Shown one piece after another: positions 45,661-56,726 of a DNA stretch of 64,000 nucleotides. The translations under genes and the position numbers were made by a program. Source of the DNA: Metellina segmentata (lineage: Eukaryota > Arthropoda > Arachnida > Araneae > Tetragnathidae); NCBI GenBank assembly GCA_947359465.1, contig OX375876.1:120213444-120277443 (forward strand). The letters are read 5' to 3'. How positions within the stretch are numbered: position 1 is the stretch's first letter; each line of letters starts with the position of its first letter. The notes beneath the pieces are model-generated. The model ran no database searches, was not told the DNA's origin, and saw only the letters and a list, made by a program, of their open reading frames with translations.

Positions 45661-46429
45661 CTACGAAATTAAGCTCACAGTAAACTAAATTCAGTAAATT
45701 AGGCTAATAAATTCATTTTCAAAAGCCATAACACGAGGATCTGAGATATGAATGAAAATTGAAACGTATCTTTCACATTTCACGTTGAGGACATTAAAAT
45801 AAAGCTAAAATTAAACTTTTAAATTAAAAGATAAACTTTGAAGTTTTTTTAAAGAGGTTTGGTGTGCCGGGGGTATGAAATTTTAAAGGGACTTTGTCAG
45901 TTATACGTTACATCATAAATAAAATAAATTAACCTTTATTGTGAACTATCTTCAAAACATCGCAAAAACGATTAAATTTACTGTTTAGTTTTTATTTATA
46001 TAAAGCAGTAAATTAAGACAGCTAAATACTTAATGGAAGTTATATTTTTTCTATAAAACGAGATAAGTAGTCTTTTTTGTGTTCGTAATGAATATCTTCG
46101 TCGAATGCGACCAAATTCGTATTGCTAAATTACAAAGAAAATCACATTTAAGATATCTATCTGGTGTAAAATGTTCTATATATTTAAAATCCGTTGAAAT
46201 TTAATTCTATTTGTAACGATCGTGAAGATACAAACTTGTACTAGAGAGAATAAAAAAGCCCTAAGGGAATAAAATAAACCACGACAACCGTCAGTCGCAG
46301 TGGCAGTAGACGACTGCAAAATGAAGATCGTGTCGTGTGTAGATCGAACAGCTTGCAATATCCCATACTCTTCTACGTGCCACCAAAAATGTTTATTGTA
46401 TGGTATTTTATCACAAGACCGAAATCATT
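45661..46429. other. AT-rich sequence, nothing recognised
   Basis: No gene or element boundary seen. Confidence 0.45.
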
Positions 46430-46897
46430 GTATGTGGAAGTAGTATGATCGAAAATCTCATTCCGAAGTATCACTCTCAGGATTTAGCAACTATTTATTC
46501 CGGATGAACATTCATAAGCGTCAGTAATATTTGATGGTCTCCTATATTTCATCCTTTATCAAAATATATCTCGTAAAAATGCAAGACAAACAACCCGTCG
46601 ATGAATTAGGGCAAAAGGAATATTGCCCGCAACGGGACAATCAGCTAGACAGCAAATAGGAATGGATTTTACCTTCCTTAATTTCCGAGTAGTGGACAGG
46701 ATACAGCACACTGATTAGAAGAGTGGTTCGGTGGCAAGGAACCCGCATAGATCATACGCAAGAACGAAACTGATTAATTAAATTGGTGGACGAATATGCC
46801 TCTCCGACGAAGAGTTCCCGAATGAAGAAGGTAGGAACAGCGGGTGAGACAGTTTTGAATGTAGCATGAGATGGTGGAATTGGGAATACTACCCGAA
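46430..46897. repeat. R2 copy, left part, interrupted by the Kolobok element
   Basis: 'gaagtatcactctcaggatt' 'tagcaactatttattccgga' ... 'gtagcatgagatggtgga' 'tactacccgaattaa' follows the R2 order. It continues without loss at 50024 ('aggtctggccatcaaac') on the other side of the 3.1-kb insertion. Confidence 0.85.
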
Positions 46898-46901
46898 TTA
46901 A

Positions 46902-49900
46902 GGCTACAGTGGACACTAAAAATATTTTTTCTTAATTTTAAATAAAAAAGCTCAAAATTTTGTCTGATAATATATATTGTCAAACTAAACCTGAAAAAAA
47001 AATTTGGTGTAAAAAAATTTATTAATTTTTAAAATATTTGAAATTTAAAAAACAATTTAACAAAAGTTCAAAATGCTCCGGGCGTTCCAATTTTTTCAAT
47101 ATCTTTGATTTTTTTTTTGATTTCTTATCTTAAGACACTATTTAAAAAATTTTGGGAAGCAATGTCATGTTTAATATGATAGTTTATTAGCAATAAATTA
47201 AAATGTGCTCTTAAAAGGAATTTTTAAGAAAAAAAATGACATTTTTAGTTAAAAAGTTAAATTTTTCTCTTCACACAATTATTATTATATATGTGCATCC
47301 CAAAATCTTTTAATACTTATAACAGGAGAAAATATGGAGAGTCTTGTAGTTATAGGATGAAAATTGAGACGTCCGGAGCATTTTGAAATTTTAGTTCGAA
47401 GCAATTTTTTGATTTGAAGAAAAACAACTTTTTTCATTTCAAAAGAGTATAAATAATTTTTAGGAATATATTTAGCTCTAGAACTCTAGCATAACACAAA
47501 TATAGTTCATGCATTCTTTATAATGCAGTTTTTAAGCACATAATTGTAATTCACATAACGCATATGGATGGTAAAAAACTTTACGTAAATTGAAAGTCTT
47601 TAACTTTCTTAGTAAATAACTACAAGAAACCAAGAACACAAATTAAATTTAATTAAACACTAATATAGGATAGAAGAAGATGATAAAATTTTACAGTACT
47701 GCTATTGAATTGAAAAACATGTATGTCATAATTGTAGAGTAGTGTTGTAATACAAGATGTGCGTATGTTGTAATACAAGATGTATGTATGTTATAATACA
47801 CGATAAAAAATGTATAAAAAGTAAAACAAAAGTAATTCTCAAAAAAATTAATATAATTTGATTGATGTAACCAAAATTAAAATGCTCCAGCACAATATGC
47901 TGCATCCGGTTTCACCGATTTTCTTTTTGGTTTTTTTTTTTTACCACAGCATTTTTCTGCGTTTTACGCCTGTGGTCCCGTCTTTTGGCAATAATCAGAG
48001 AAAAACTTGAATCTAAAGAGGGATTATCCTCCGATTCAAGAGCTTTCACATATCCCAAGTTATGTTTTTGAATAGCATCAGTTACTGCTAACTCCAGCCT
48101 TCTTCGTGAAACGAACACTTCCTTGGGACATTTCCTCCAAATGCAGCTATGAATGTTTTCGTTGATGTTCTGCGTCTTACCAGCAACACATATGTCTAAA
48201 ATAGCATCAGATGCTAGTCGCTGATAAACTGGCATAATCTTTTCCACTACCTGTGGCTTCAGGTGGGTCTTCATTGCAGCGTGAGATTCTGGCATTTCCC
48301 CTTTGGCAATCGCCCTTCGGTAGAAACACCATGATGTTTCCCCATCAGGACACTTGGTATGCTGTGGCTTTCTGTCATTAGATGAGCAATGCAACAAACT
48401 AGCATATATAGCAGACTTCATTTTTTGTGTGTCAGGCACATTGTCTCTTATTGCTTTGCGATAAAAGTTTTGCAGCTTAACTATATTTTTTTCAGTCAAG
48501 CTGCCTTTCTTTTTACCACCGAGCGTCACTTTTTTCATGCGCCATTCTTTGACTTTATTTCTTAAGGATGTGCCCAACCTTTTTGCTACATGGTTCAGGC
48601 ACTCTTCCTTTTGAATTTCAAGATCAGGCCCATAGACTTGATTCTGATTCAAGAACTGAAAAGTCTTCGAGTCCCCATCACTCAATACCGACACGTATCG
48701 CATACTGCAATCGCTCACAGACCTCCTCCACATATTTAGGGCAGCATGCATTTCCATAGCTCCGCTTGATCCATCGAAGTTCTTTTCGCATTCTTCAACA
48801 TGCCCTTCTTTCCAAATGGAGTTTCAGGAGTACCCATTCCCAGTTCCTTGGCAGTCATCACACAATTGTGACAGTACTTCAAAGTCGAGGACAAGGCCAC
48901 TTATTATGTCAATGACAATACCTAATCCAAGCTTTGAAGTATGCCCTCGCTTCTGCCACGTACCGTCGTAAGAAACACTGACATCTATTACGACACTAGT
49001 ACTAAGTGCGCCATCCATTTTGATATGAGCTGCTCTAGCAGCTTCACGGGACACTTGCAGCATTCGTCGTTTGACGTCTTGATTTTTAATAGACAAGTTC
49101 AGCATACATTTAGAAAAGGTTTTTTTGTCCATAACAGGCATATTTAATATAGAAGAAAAAGTTTCTAAGGCAGCATGGCCTCTTCCTATGGACAAGAAGG
49201 CACTCACCAACTTGCCATTGATGTCATGAGAGCTTTTTGGTTCTTCTTGAGGACTTGAAAACACAGTACCATAGCTCTCATCGCATGTACCACACAAGAG
49301 CTCCAGCTTGACCGAATATCCCAAAGAATGGTGTTGATGCACAACAAGTGAACATTGTTTACAGCTTTTGCAGGGAACTTTCTCCAACAATTCCTCAAAC
49401 ACAGTTTTGTGAGTGATTATGTAGTTGGCTTCAGGCTGGGGAGCTGGTTCCTGCCTTTCAACAATGTTAGCAGAACATTCTGATTTTGCATAGCGTTTCT
49501 GGCTATTTTCTGCATTTGCTTTCCTTCTCTTGCTGGGTCGGCCTTTTGGCTTCCTCCATCTCTTTGAAACAAGATCCATAGCAACAAAATGATAACAACA
49601 GCTTTTGAAAATGATTGCTACTGCTTATATGCACATGGGAAAAAAACGCTTTGTAAGTTTGTATACAAATAATGATATGCGGTTTCAGTCACAGATACAG
49701 TTAAAATTTACTGTTGCCATTTCAAATTTGATAAATTATAAACTGTTCTGAATAATTGTGAGGCTCTTTGAGAAGAGAAAAGAAAATAATCCATATTTTC
49801 GCTGACTTGACAGCTGTGTTTATGTGGCTGCAAAACGTAAACAAAGGGGCGTAGCCATGGCGGAGGAAAACGAAACTACCCCATAACTCAGCAAAAAAAG

Positions 49901-50019
49901 CATAAAATCGGAATTTTTTTTTTGTGTTTGATGGAAGAGTATATAAAATAACAAAATAAACGAAAAAAAAAATTCTGCAATTTCGTAAATTTTTGACATT
50001 TTAAGTGTCCACTGTAGCC
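46902..50019 (-). mobile_element. Kolobok-type DNA transposon, 3118 bp, near-complete
   Basis: Perfect 16-bp terminal inverted repeats 'ggctacagtggacact' (46902-46917, inverse at 50004-50019) are flanked by TTAA on both sides (46898-46901, 50020-50023). The minus strand encodes a transposase with one internal stop. An ~1-kb non-coding segment separates the gene's 3' end from the left terminus and contains a ~26-bp inverted pair around 'caaaatgctccgg' (47070-47095 and 47365-47390). TTAA duplication with a Mutator-like transposase domain fits the Kolobok superfamily. The perfect ends, clean duplication and single stop suggest a fairly recent insertion. Confidence 0.85.
47912..49579 (-). pseudogene. 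Kolobok/Mutator-like transposase, one in-frame stop
   Basis: A single continuous minus-strand frame of 556 codons from the ATG at 49579, broken only by TGA at codon 252 (48824-48826). The 22 codons after the stop are in frame with the following 281-codon open stretch. Residues 10-20 (KPKGRPSKRRK) form an AT-hook-like basic patch. Cys 70, 73, 76, 96 and 99 form a zinc-ribbon-like cluster. The core has YDGTW (Asp205), a CEKNFDGSSGAME segment at about 264-276 and LSDGDSK (Asp301/303), matching from memory the Mutator-like transposase domain found in repetitive arthropod proteins. The basic C-terminus (KRRDHRRKTQKNA) may aid DNA binding or nuclear import. Expected role: cut-and-paste transposition at TTAA. 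Inactive unless TGA is read through. Confidence 0.85.
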
Positions 50020-50023
50020 TTAA

Positions 50024-50280
50024 AGGTCTGGCCATCAAACAGCATTAAAGTATTGGGGTTCGGGATCTTTGTGTATCAATCCTGGAACAGGTTACGACGA
50101 GATATCTCGTCCATCAATTTTCGTCCAATTTCGTTGTTGACGAGGTACCTCGTTAACATGATACTGCCAATTTTGCTAATGACCAGATCAAGATCTGGTC
50201 TAAGTACGAGATGTCTTGCTTACAAAAATCCGGTTAGTTATTTTCTGATGACAATATGCCTCATGTATCGGTAATTATGT
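50024..50280. repeat. R2 right part followed by R1
   Basis: Continues the R2 copy interrupted by the Kolobok element ('attaaagtattggggttc'), then R1 from 50090: the perfect palindrome GACGAGATATCTCGTC (50096-50111) and a second palindrome-like 'gacgaggtacctcgtt' about 45 bp on. Confidence 0.85.
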
Positions 50281-50645
50281 TTCAATAATTTATGGGATTT
50301 GGATTTGTGTGAACGAAAGACTTGTTGTAGACTATCCGGCTCATAATTAATTTGTGAACTTTATAGTCAGAATTTCAGTGATGCAGCTTCATGTTTAATG
50401 AGAATTCTCATAAATGTTAATCCATTATCAAAATATATCTTATCATAAAAATGCAGGAGTAAGATACTAGATAAATAAAGACACAAGGAATAAGAAATGT
50501 TGTCCGCAATTAAACAACGATCTATGCTACAAACACTCATGGATTATGTCTTAATTTCGGGAGTGGTAGTAAGAAAGCAGCTCGCTGCCTAGAAGAGTGC
50601 TACGGTGACAAAGTTATAATCTGCAAAAGAGTAAACCTTTATCTG
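50281..50645. repeat. R2 copy, diverged
   Basis: 'ttaatccattatcaaaatat' 'atctta', 'aaatgcaggagtaagatact' and 'cgctgcctagaagagtgcta' 'cggtgacaa' align in order with 36.2-36.45 and 46.55-46.75 kb. Confidence 0.65.
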
Positions 50646-50649
50646 ACTG

Positions 50650-50772
50650 TTGTTCAATGTTAAGATGTGTTGTTCTCGAAACTTTCCCTTCGCGAAAGAC
50701 AATCGAAAACTGATCAATAACCCACTTGGTTTTTCCAGTGGGACTTTAACTAAACTAACTACCTACCTATGA
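50650..50772 (+). mobile_element. SINE family A 3' fragment
   Basis: 'tgttgttctcgaaactttcc' 'cttcgcg' to 'gggactttaactaaactaac' 'tacctaccta' tail. Only the 3' end is present. Confidence 0.65.
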
Positions 50773-50984
50773 GAGTAAATACCTCTAAAAGTTTAATTCA
50801 ACCTCTAAGCGTTACGAGATTTCTGGGAGTGTAGTATGTCACTTATCTCTCAACTAACATCATGTCTAAATAACCTAATATATTGGTTTTACAAACCCAG
50901 GATGGATTCCATTGGTCAGATGCTCAAAACTAGTTATAAGTCACCTAGGGTTAGGTATGATATGTAGTAATTGAATAAACATCG

Positions 50985-51165
50985 CACTGTAGTGACAAAA
51001 AGGGCTATTACCATCCATCGGGGATTAGTCCAGAAGGGAAAGATCTGATGACATCACCTCGAATATTTGAACCATGGATTCATGACAAGTTCAACACATG
51101 AGCACCCCTTTCTCCACCCCACGCCAGAGGAAATTTTACCATGGACCAGACACCACGTAGACAAA
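50985..51165 (-). mobile_element. SINE family A fragment, minus strand
   Basis: 'ccagaagggaaagatctgat' 'gacatcacctcg', 'tttgaaccatggattcatga', 'tttctccaccccacgcc' are reversed family A body words. Confidence 0.65.
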
Positions 51166-51212
51166 GTTCTTTGATTTGATGGTGTTTCAAAGTCACGGTC
51201 CTTTGAGTATTA

Positions 51213-51652
51213 GTCCCGATGCACACATCCGGTTTTTCAACGTGCGCTTTTGCCACAATGCAAGTACAGTCTGAAATACATTAGATCCAATGGAGTAGTG
51301 CATAATTGACTCCGGCGACGCACGTCCAACTTGCGTGCAATTTGTACCGCATTTCCCCACGACACCGCAGCTCGCCACACACGCGTCGCCGTTCTGAAGT
51401 ACCTTGTATTCATAAATCAATGGAATATAAACAATAATTAATAAATGGTTATATCCAGTAACGTCTATTTTGTTTAAAAATATGCTTTTTCAAGCACCAA
51501 GTAAGCGAAATAAACACGTTTTCTTTGATAGAATATTTATCGCAAATGGCGCAAAATGAGTATTTGCGTCATTTCACGGTTATGCGTGCATAGTTGGGCT
51601 TCGGTGCCGCAGCGGCGCCGCACGTTGAAAGACTGGATGTGTGCACTGGGCC
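51213..51652. mobile_element. PIF/Harbinger-like MITE, 440 bp
   Basis: Flanked by TTA (51210-51212 and 51653-51655), the 3-bp duplication typical of PIF/Harbinger. Ends: left 'gtcccgatgcacacatccgg' and right inverted 'ggcccagtgcacacatccag', with the match continuing through 'tttcaacgtgcg' for about 34 bp. There is no transposase; a 75-codon minus frame (51193-51420) overlaps the end itself and is a by-product. Confidence 0.75.
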
Positions 51653-51848
51653 TTAATCCGCTACTCTTCAAACTGGGCTTACCGCTACCCAAACTCATCT
51701 AGAGAAGAATGCAGGTTGAAAATCGGAAGTATGTGTAACAATCCTTCTAGTGAGCGTAGCTACCACTCCACAACTTAAGTTACAAATGGGTAGTATAAAT
51801 ACCAGTGTGGCCCAACTCTACATATAGTACTTTTTGGTAGACACTAAG

Positions 51849-52286
51849 TTACGCTGGTTCATTCGCTCTTGCTATACCTTCATCAGAATAAAATAAAGTG
51901 GTCATAACGTCAAACTTCAAGGGGTATTTAATTTTACCAACACCTTCTAAATCGACAGGCATACCATGCTGCTGGAGACAATATTGGAAGTTTATGATCA
52001 CAATACGGCAACAGAAAAATTGTTCGAACGTGTCGTGACACTCTCTTTCCCACCAACCATCGATTTCTGAAACATTCGTCCTTCCCGCACAACATTTGCA
52101 TTGCGGAGAAAAAACCAGAATAAAGGCGACAGCACGAAAGTTTGCAGTGTAAATAACATTTCCCGCGAAGGCACACGATTCTGCTAAGTCCCTCACAGCG
52201 TGCGCCGTTTTCTCCCCCTTCTTTATCATAGCAAACGAACCTCGCCATAATCTCCCCAGCCAGCGCGGAACGAAAAAGTTACACAC
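51849..52286 (-). CDS. Unrecognised 145-codon open frame, probably not a gene
   Basis: This is the longest frame outside transposons and minisatellites. It starts MCNFFVPRWLGRLWRGSFAM and is Cys-rich in the middle (QCKCCAGRTN, ECHDTFEQFFCCR). I recognise no domain, no clear signal peptide and no paralogue in the window. A second minus frame of 104 codons (51934-52248) overlaps it fully, so openness here may reflect base composition. It could be a decayed element or a lineage-specific exon. I list it because nothing else explains the stretch. Confidence 0.12.
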   Translation of the reverse strand: MCNFFVPRWLGRLWRGSFAMIKKGEKTAHAVRDLAESCAFAGNVIYTANFRAVAFILVFSPQCKCCAGRTNVSEIDGWWERECHDTFEQFFCCRIVIINFQYCLQQHGMPVDLEGVGKIKYPLKFDVMTTLFYSDEGIARANEPA

Positions 52287-52639
52287 CCTTCCATGGCCCG
52301 GAATTTTAAAACTTTAGTTTCTCTTTTTCGGCAACTTGTTAAACGGACTTTCCCTGCCTTTGAGGCTGGAAGTATCACAGTATCTCAAGTCAGGGCCCGA
52401 GGATAGGTTGTTAATGAGAGTGTGGCTTCGAATTTGTATGCAACGGCGCTGTTTCCAAACATCCGCTGTTTGTAGTTAGTTTTTATCAGCTAGTTTGGAA
52501 TTTGCAAAGCTTCTCTTGTTGTTTACCTGGATTTTAAGGCAGGCCGTTCCTTACTGAGAATCAAGCTGATCAAATGTATACGTTTGTTGAAACGAACTCC
52601 ACGAAAATGTACCACTGGATTATTTTACTTTCCCTTTGA
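52287..52639. other. No gene seen
   Basis: Mixed-composition sequence; nothing recognised. Confidence 0.4.
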
Positions 52640-53065
52640 TCTACCCGGTATGCCTATAAGATAAAATATTGTGTCGATATTATTTGCATACGGTGGTCAC
52701 GGATAATATTCACTATTTCAATTCAGGGCTGTTAGAAGACGCGTTCATAATAAGTTGGAACACATACTGGCTTGTCGAGGTTTTGCCAATACTCCTGGTA
52801 CAACCAAGAGGTTTAAGAAAACCTCGCCGAGGGATCTCGGCATTAGAAAAAAAAACAGGTATGAAAGGACAAGATATCTGATTGTGAGAAAAAGCAGGCC
52901 AGATCTGCAAGGATGATATATCTGACTTTAAGAACAAAGATTAAGACCAGATTTTAAACTCGACATCATCAAAAAATCAACAATATCTTCATGACGTAAT
53001 ATCTCGTCAGCAGCAAAATTGATCAGTTCTTGATGGACGGCACATCTTTTCAAAATCACTTTGCG
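52640..53065. repeat. R1 copy with R2-like left flank
   Basis: 'agataaaatattgtgtcgat' 'att' at 52660 echoes 35415 and 36925; R1 words follow ('gacaagatatctgattgtga', 'atatctcgtcagcagcaaaa', 'gttcttgatggacg'). Confidence 0.55.
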
Positions 53066-54159
53066 GATTAACTTTGTCGTAGGATTGCGTCTATCTCCAC
53101 GGATAGCATGGGGAGATTTATACCTAACAGACTGTGATAAAGATAGGCATTAAAGAATGGATTAATGTTTCGTCATAAGTTTAAAGTTTGGCCATATTGC
53201 GCCAAACATGACAGACAACATCAAATATTGGACATACACACGCAAGAAAACTTTTAATACATAAAAATGAATAGACAAAGGAAGGAATCGAGCTTGTGCT
53301 ACCTAGAACTCGTAGGTTGCTCTCAGAGTGAGCATATTCACAGACCCATGCCCCAATTGTAATCCTTATATTGTTGGAAAAACGTGTCTGACAGTAATAT
53401 TGTTAGTATATTACTAAAACAGTACGAGTCCGATTTATATGTTGTGTAGGACATGAGCTTGTTGTTTTTTACTTGTTGCCGAGATGTTACTAATAAGCTA
53501 CATCATTCTTCTAAGAAGATTCGTAAAATAAATAAAAGTTATCCACTTGAGTCACCCCTATACAAAACAAATGATTCTTGGTTCAATACCCCCACCCAGA
53601 CTTGGAGCCAGTAGCCGATTTCGTAATCGACACATAACATGCCAGTAAGCCCTAGGGTGTAGATAAATATCATAAGTGAAAGAAAGTGTGAGCGTTTTGT
53701 TACTGTCTTATTTCTACAATTTTACTGTTGTCTCTTGCAACATTCCTTGGTGTGTTCCGGTTTCAAACAGCCTGACGCAATCGTGGAAACCTTTCGCAAC
53801 TTGTCATGTCTGCCGGGATACCATTCACGATGAAGTCTCACTGGGGCATTTTCTTTGCCGTTATATGCCTCATAGTTTTGGTGCATGTCATTCGCAATGG
53901 CAAATGTGAAATAACGCATGTTTCTCGGATGAAATCAGCATCTAGTATGATGTTAGCCAAAACTGTCGATTTACGCCATCTCGACAATCCAGATGCCACT
54001 TACAGCTACACATGCCTGTGTGAATATGATTTAGTTTTGAAAACTTTATCCATGGTATGAAATACGCCCATATCTATGCCTATACTCTCCATAAATAGAT
54101 ATTTTTCATTGAAGTATCAAATATGAATAACTGCACCACTATCAATTAATACAACAATT

Positions 54160-54162
<3 letters not shown>
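53066..54162. other. No gene supported
   Basis: Overlapping plus frames at 53676-53909 and 53806-54060 (77 and 84 codons) are unrecognised. At 53575-53640 'cttggttcaataccccca' resembles a decayed B box and may be a SINE head. Confidence 0.35.

Positions 54163-54202
<40 letters not shown>
54163..54202. repeat. (TA)n microsatellite
   Basis: About 40 bases of TA repeats. Confidence 0.95.
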
Positions 54203-56529
54203 TTATTAGACATTTAGGTTAAAATCAATGCTTACTTCTAAATGATACTCTAAGTTTTTTTAATTATTGGTTTGTTAAGAGTATCAACCAATAAAACGTA
54301 CTCATAAAATGATCTTCACTTTGCTTACTTTCAAAAATATTGGAAAATCGTATTTTAATGAACTGGATGAAAAGTTTTAAACAGTTCAGAATTTTTCAGT
54401 TTCTTTATGTCAAAACAGATCAATACACTGGTAGTCAAAAAACCTGGAGCTTGAATCCTTACCATAAATTCTAAGGGCCCACTCAAACCGTCTCATTTAA
54501 TAAATTAGGAATTAAATACATCTGAGGGGCTGGTAAAGCCAAAAAGAACTCAGGAAGATCGGATATTTACCATCTACTTCACCATACAAGCACGCCTCCA
54601 ACTCGTCTTCAGAATCGTTTTAATCTGCTTTTTTGTCTTTATTCTGTCCTTTCTTCAACGTCCCGAGGTCCATTCTCTATCCGGCAAGATGTGGTGTGCT
54701 CCAGCCCCTCTACACACACACACACCAGAGAGCCTTCACATTCTTGTCAATACCATTTCTTTTTTGCTGCAGAAGCAAAAGAAACTGGAGGACAGAATTT
54801 TCGCTCAATTATCTCTCTCCAAAAGAATTACCCGCCAGTCGTTTCGGAAGCAGGGATCTTTTGTTCTAAGAGAAAACCCCTCTCTGTGAGAGGGACGAAT
54901 TAAAGAAAGTCTAAAAATGAAGAGTCGCTCAATAAAGATGGATTGGAGAGGGAAAAAATGGATAATAAAACGCCGAAGCACATTTAAATTCGTTATTCAA
55001 ATCACGAGCGTTCGATGTGTAACGTTACTTCTCGAGTGTTTTTTTTCTTTGTTCGAATTTACTTTGAAAGTTAGCGTGCGAGATTCTATTCATTTTTTGG
55101 TCCTGCATTCTTTTGTGTCCTTTCGGATGAGTATCGACCGGTGTTCATTTTGGAGATAGGATTCGTTCGGGAGATTTGGTGAAAAGAAGTGTTATTTTGG
55201 CGCCATGGTTATGCAAAGTAACGTTATCGCGCGGTTGAGTTTAGAGAAAAAACTGTTCTCTCAGAAGCGGGTCTCTTAAATGTCGAGCCCTATTCATAAA
55301 TGTATGAATAAATTTGTTTATCTAAGAGAACATTTTCTCGCGAGCACTTCTTTGGTTATTGAAATAAATCAAAAACTGATATTGACGGCGAATAAAACGC
55401 TTTCGACACATTTGCTTTTGGTGAACGGAGTACTTCAAAGGTATTTTGATTCCACAGCATCATTTGAAAAACATAACACTTAAATCGGGTCTTGGGTTTT
55501 TTCTTCCGGCTCAACAGCTGAACTCGCATTAGCCGCCTCTTGTGATTGAAAGTCAAACAGCCTTTTTCATTAGGTGTTTATTTACTTATTTTTAATAGTA
55601 ACGCTTTCATAGACGTTTTCGTTTTTTATTACATATTCTGGAATTACTTCAGTCGGTTTGCAGATAAAATTTTCAATAAGCATGGAAAGAGAAATAAATT
55701 ATTTTATTCGATGGTGATTGAAATGTATTGCCGAGATTCCACTATGCGAAAATTCAATCAACCACCTTGCAAACATCAATAGAAGGAAATGAATAAACTT
55801 AAAAAACGTTTTTTAATTCTAGTCGAAACAAATGTCATCCATTAACGAGTGTTGGGGGGGAAGTTAAGTGTATAAGACCTTGTGAAAGCACACGTTGGGT
55901 TTGTTAACCAATCGGAGAAATAATGACGCTGCAATATTGATTTAGAGTTTAACAAGGTAAAATAACAATTTCTGGTACAGCACTGATAAAAAATTTTTAT
56001 CTATGCCAACGTTTATGTGTGCTTGGGAAGCATATTGTGGTAGACAAAGTCAACCCCGTTTTATTAGGCTTATATCAAACTCAAGTTTACAGTTTATTTG
56101 AATCTCTTATTAATTTTTGTAAATCATTATCTTTTATGATTTTACCAAACGAAAATTACTCTAGTATGCAAGCATAAATGTGATATTTTGCAATATTCAT
56201 ATAATATAGCCCAGTTCCATTAGACTTAAACATAGTGAGTAATTTTTTGGACAAACTTCTAGACCAATACTTTTAAAAGTAAAAATATTTTCATTAAAGT
56301 TAATACATTACCTAACAGAATAACAGAAAAAAAAAGAATATGGTGTGAGGATATTTTTTATTAAAAAAAATGATTTTTTTCAATTTTTAGTTATATTTCA
56401 CTAAGCCTAAAACGGTGTATTATATCCAAAAAATTCTTCCCTCTAGAAATAAAAAGCAAGCCAAAAGCGTCGCCACAAAAATGATGTGCATCAAAGCTGT
56501 ACCCTAATTCCATATCTCATATTGTGTAT
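54203..56529. other. No gene; CpG-containing block at 54.6-55.6 kb
   Basis: A (CA)n-containing stretch at 54713-54725 and several short overlapping frames at 54633-55556. None resembles a protein. The block is less AT-rich than its flanks. Confidence 0.4.
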
Positions 56530-56726
56530 GTCGTCACCAGAGACCGATTCAAAATTACTTGGTGTTGTCCTTGAATCTTTTCATTGAGGTTGATCCCGGA
56601 CCGTCACCAACAGCCAAAAGCCCAATGTGATGCTCCAGTGCGACTTTAACTAAATAGCTACCTACCTACTAAATAGCTACCTACCTACTAAATAGCTACC
56701 TACCTACTAAATAGCTACCTACCTAC
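56530..56726 (+). mobile_element. SINE family A 3' fragment with a 19-bp tail minisatellite
   Basis: 'gattcaaaattacttggtgt' 'tgtccttgaatctttt' ... 'gtgcgactttaact' is the SINE 3' end. The tail has expanded to about four copies of the 19-bp unit 'taaatagctacctacctac' (56650-56726). Confidence 0.8.

Noticed and set aside
46902..50019. Classic Mutator (MULE) element
   Set aside because: MULEs make 8-11 bp target duplications; here the duplication is TTAA, proven by the unoccupied counterpart, so Kolobok fits better.
51849..52286. 145-codon minus frame as a real gene
   Set aside because: No recognised domain and a second overlapping frame is also open. Kept only as a very low-confidence entry.
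52016..52286. Cys-rich knottin-like toxin exon (spider context)
   Set aside because: Cysteines are few and irregular, and no signal peptide or propeptide arrangement is visible.
53806..54060. Secreted or membrane small protein
   Set aside because: A hydrophobic N-terminal stretch is present, but the frame overlaps others and lies in unclassified DNA with no supporting features.
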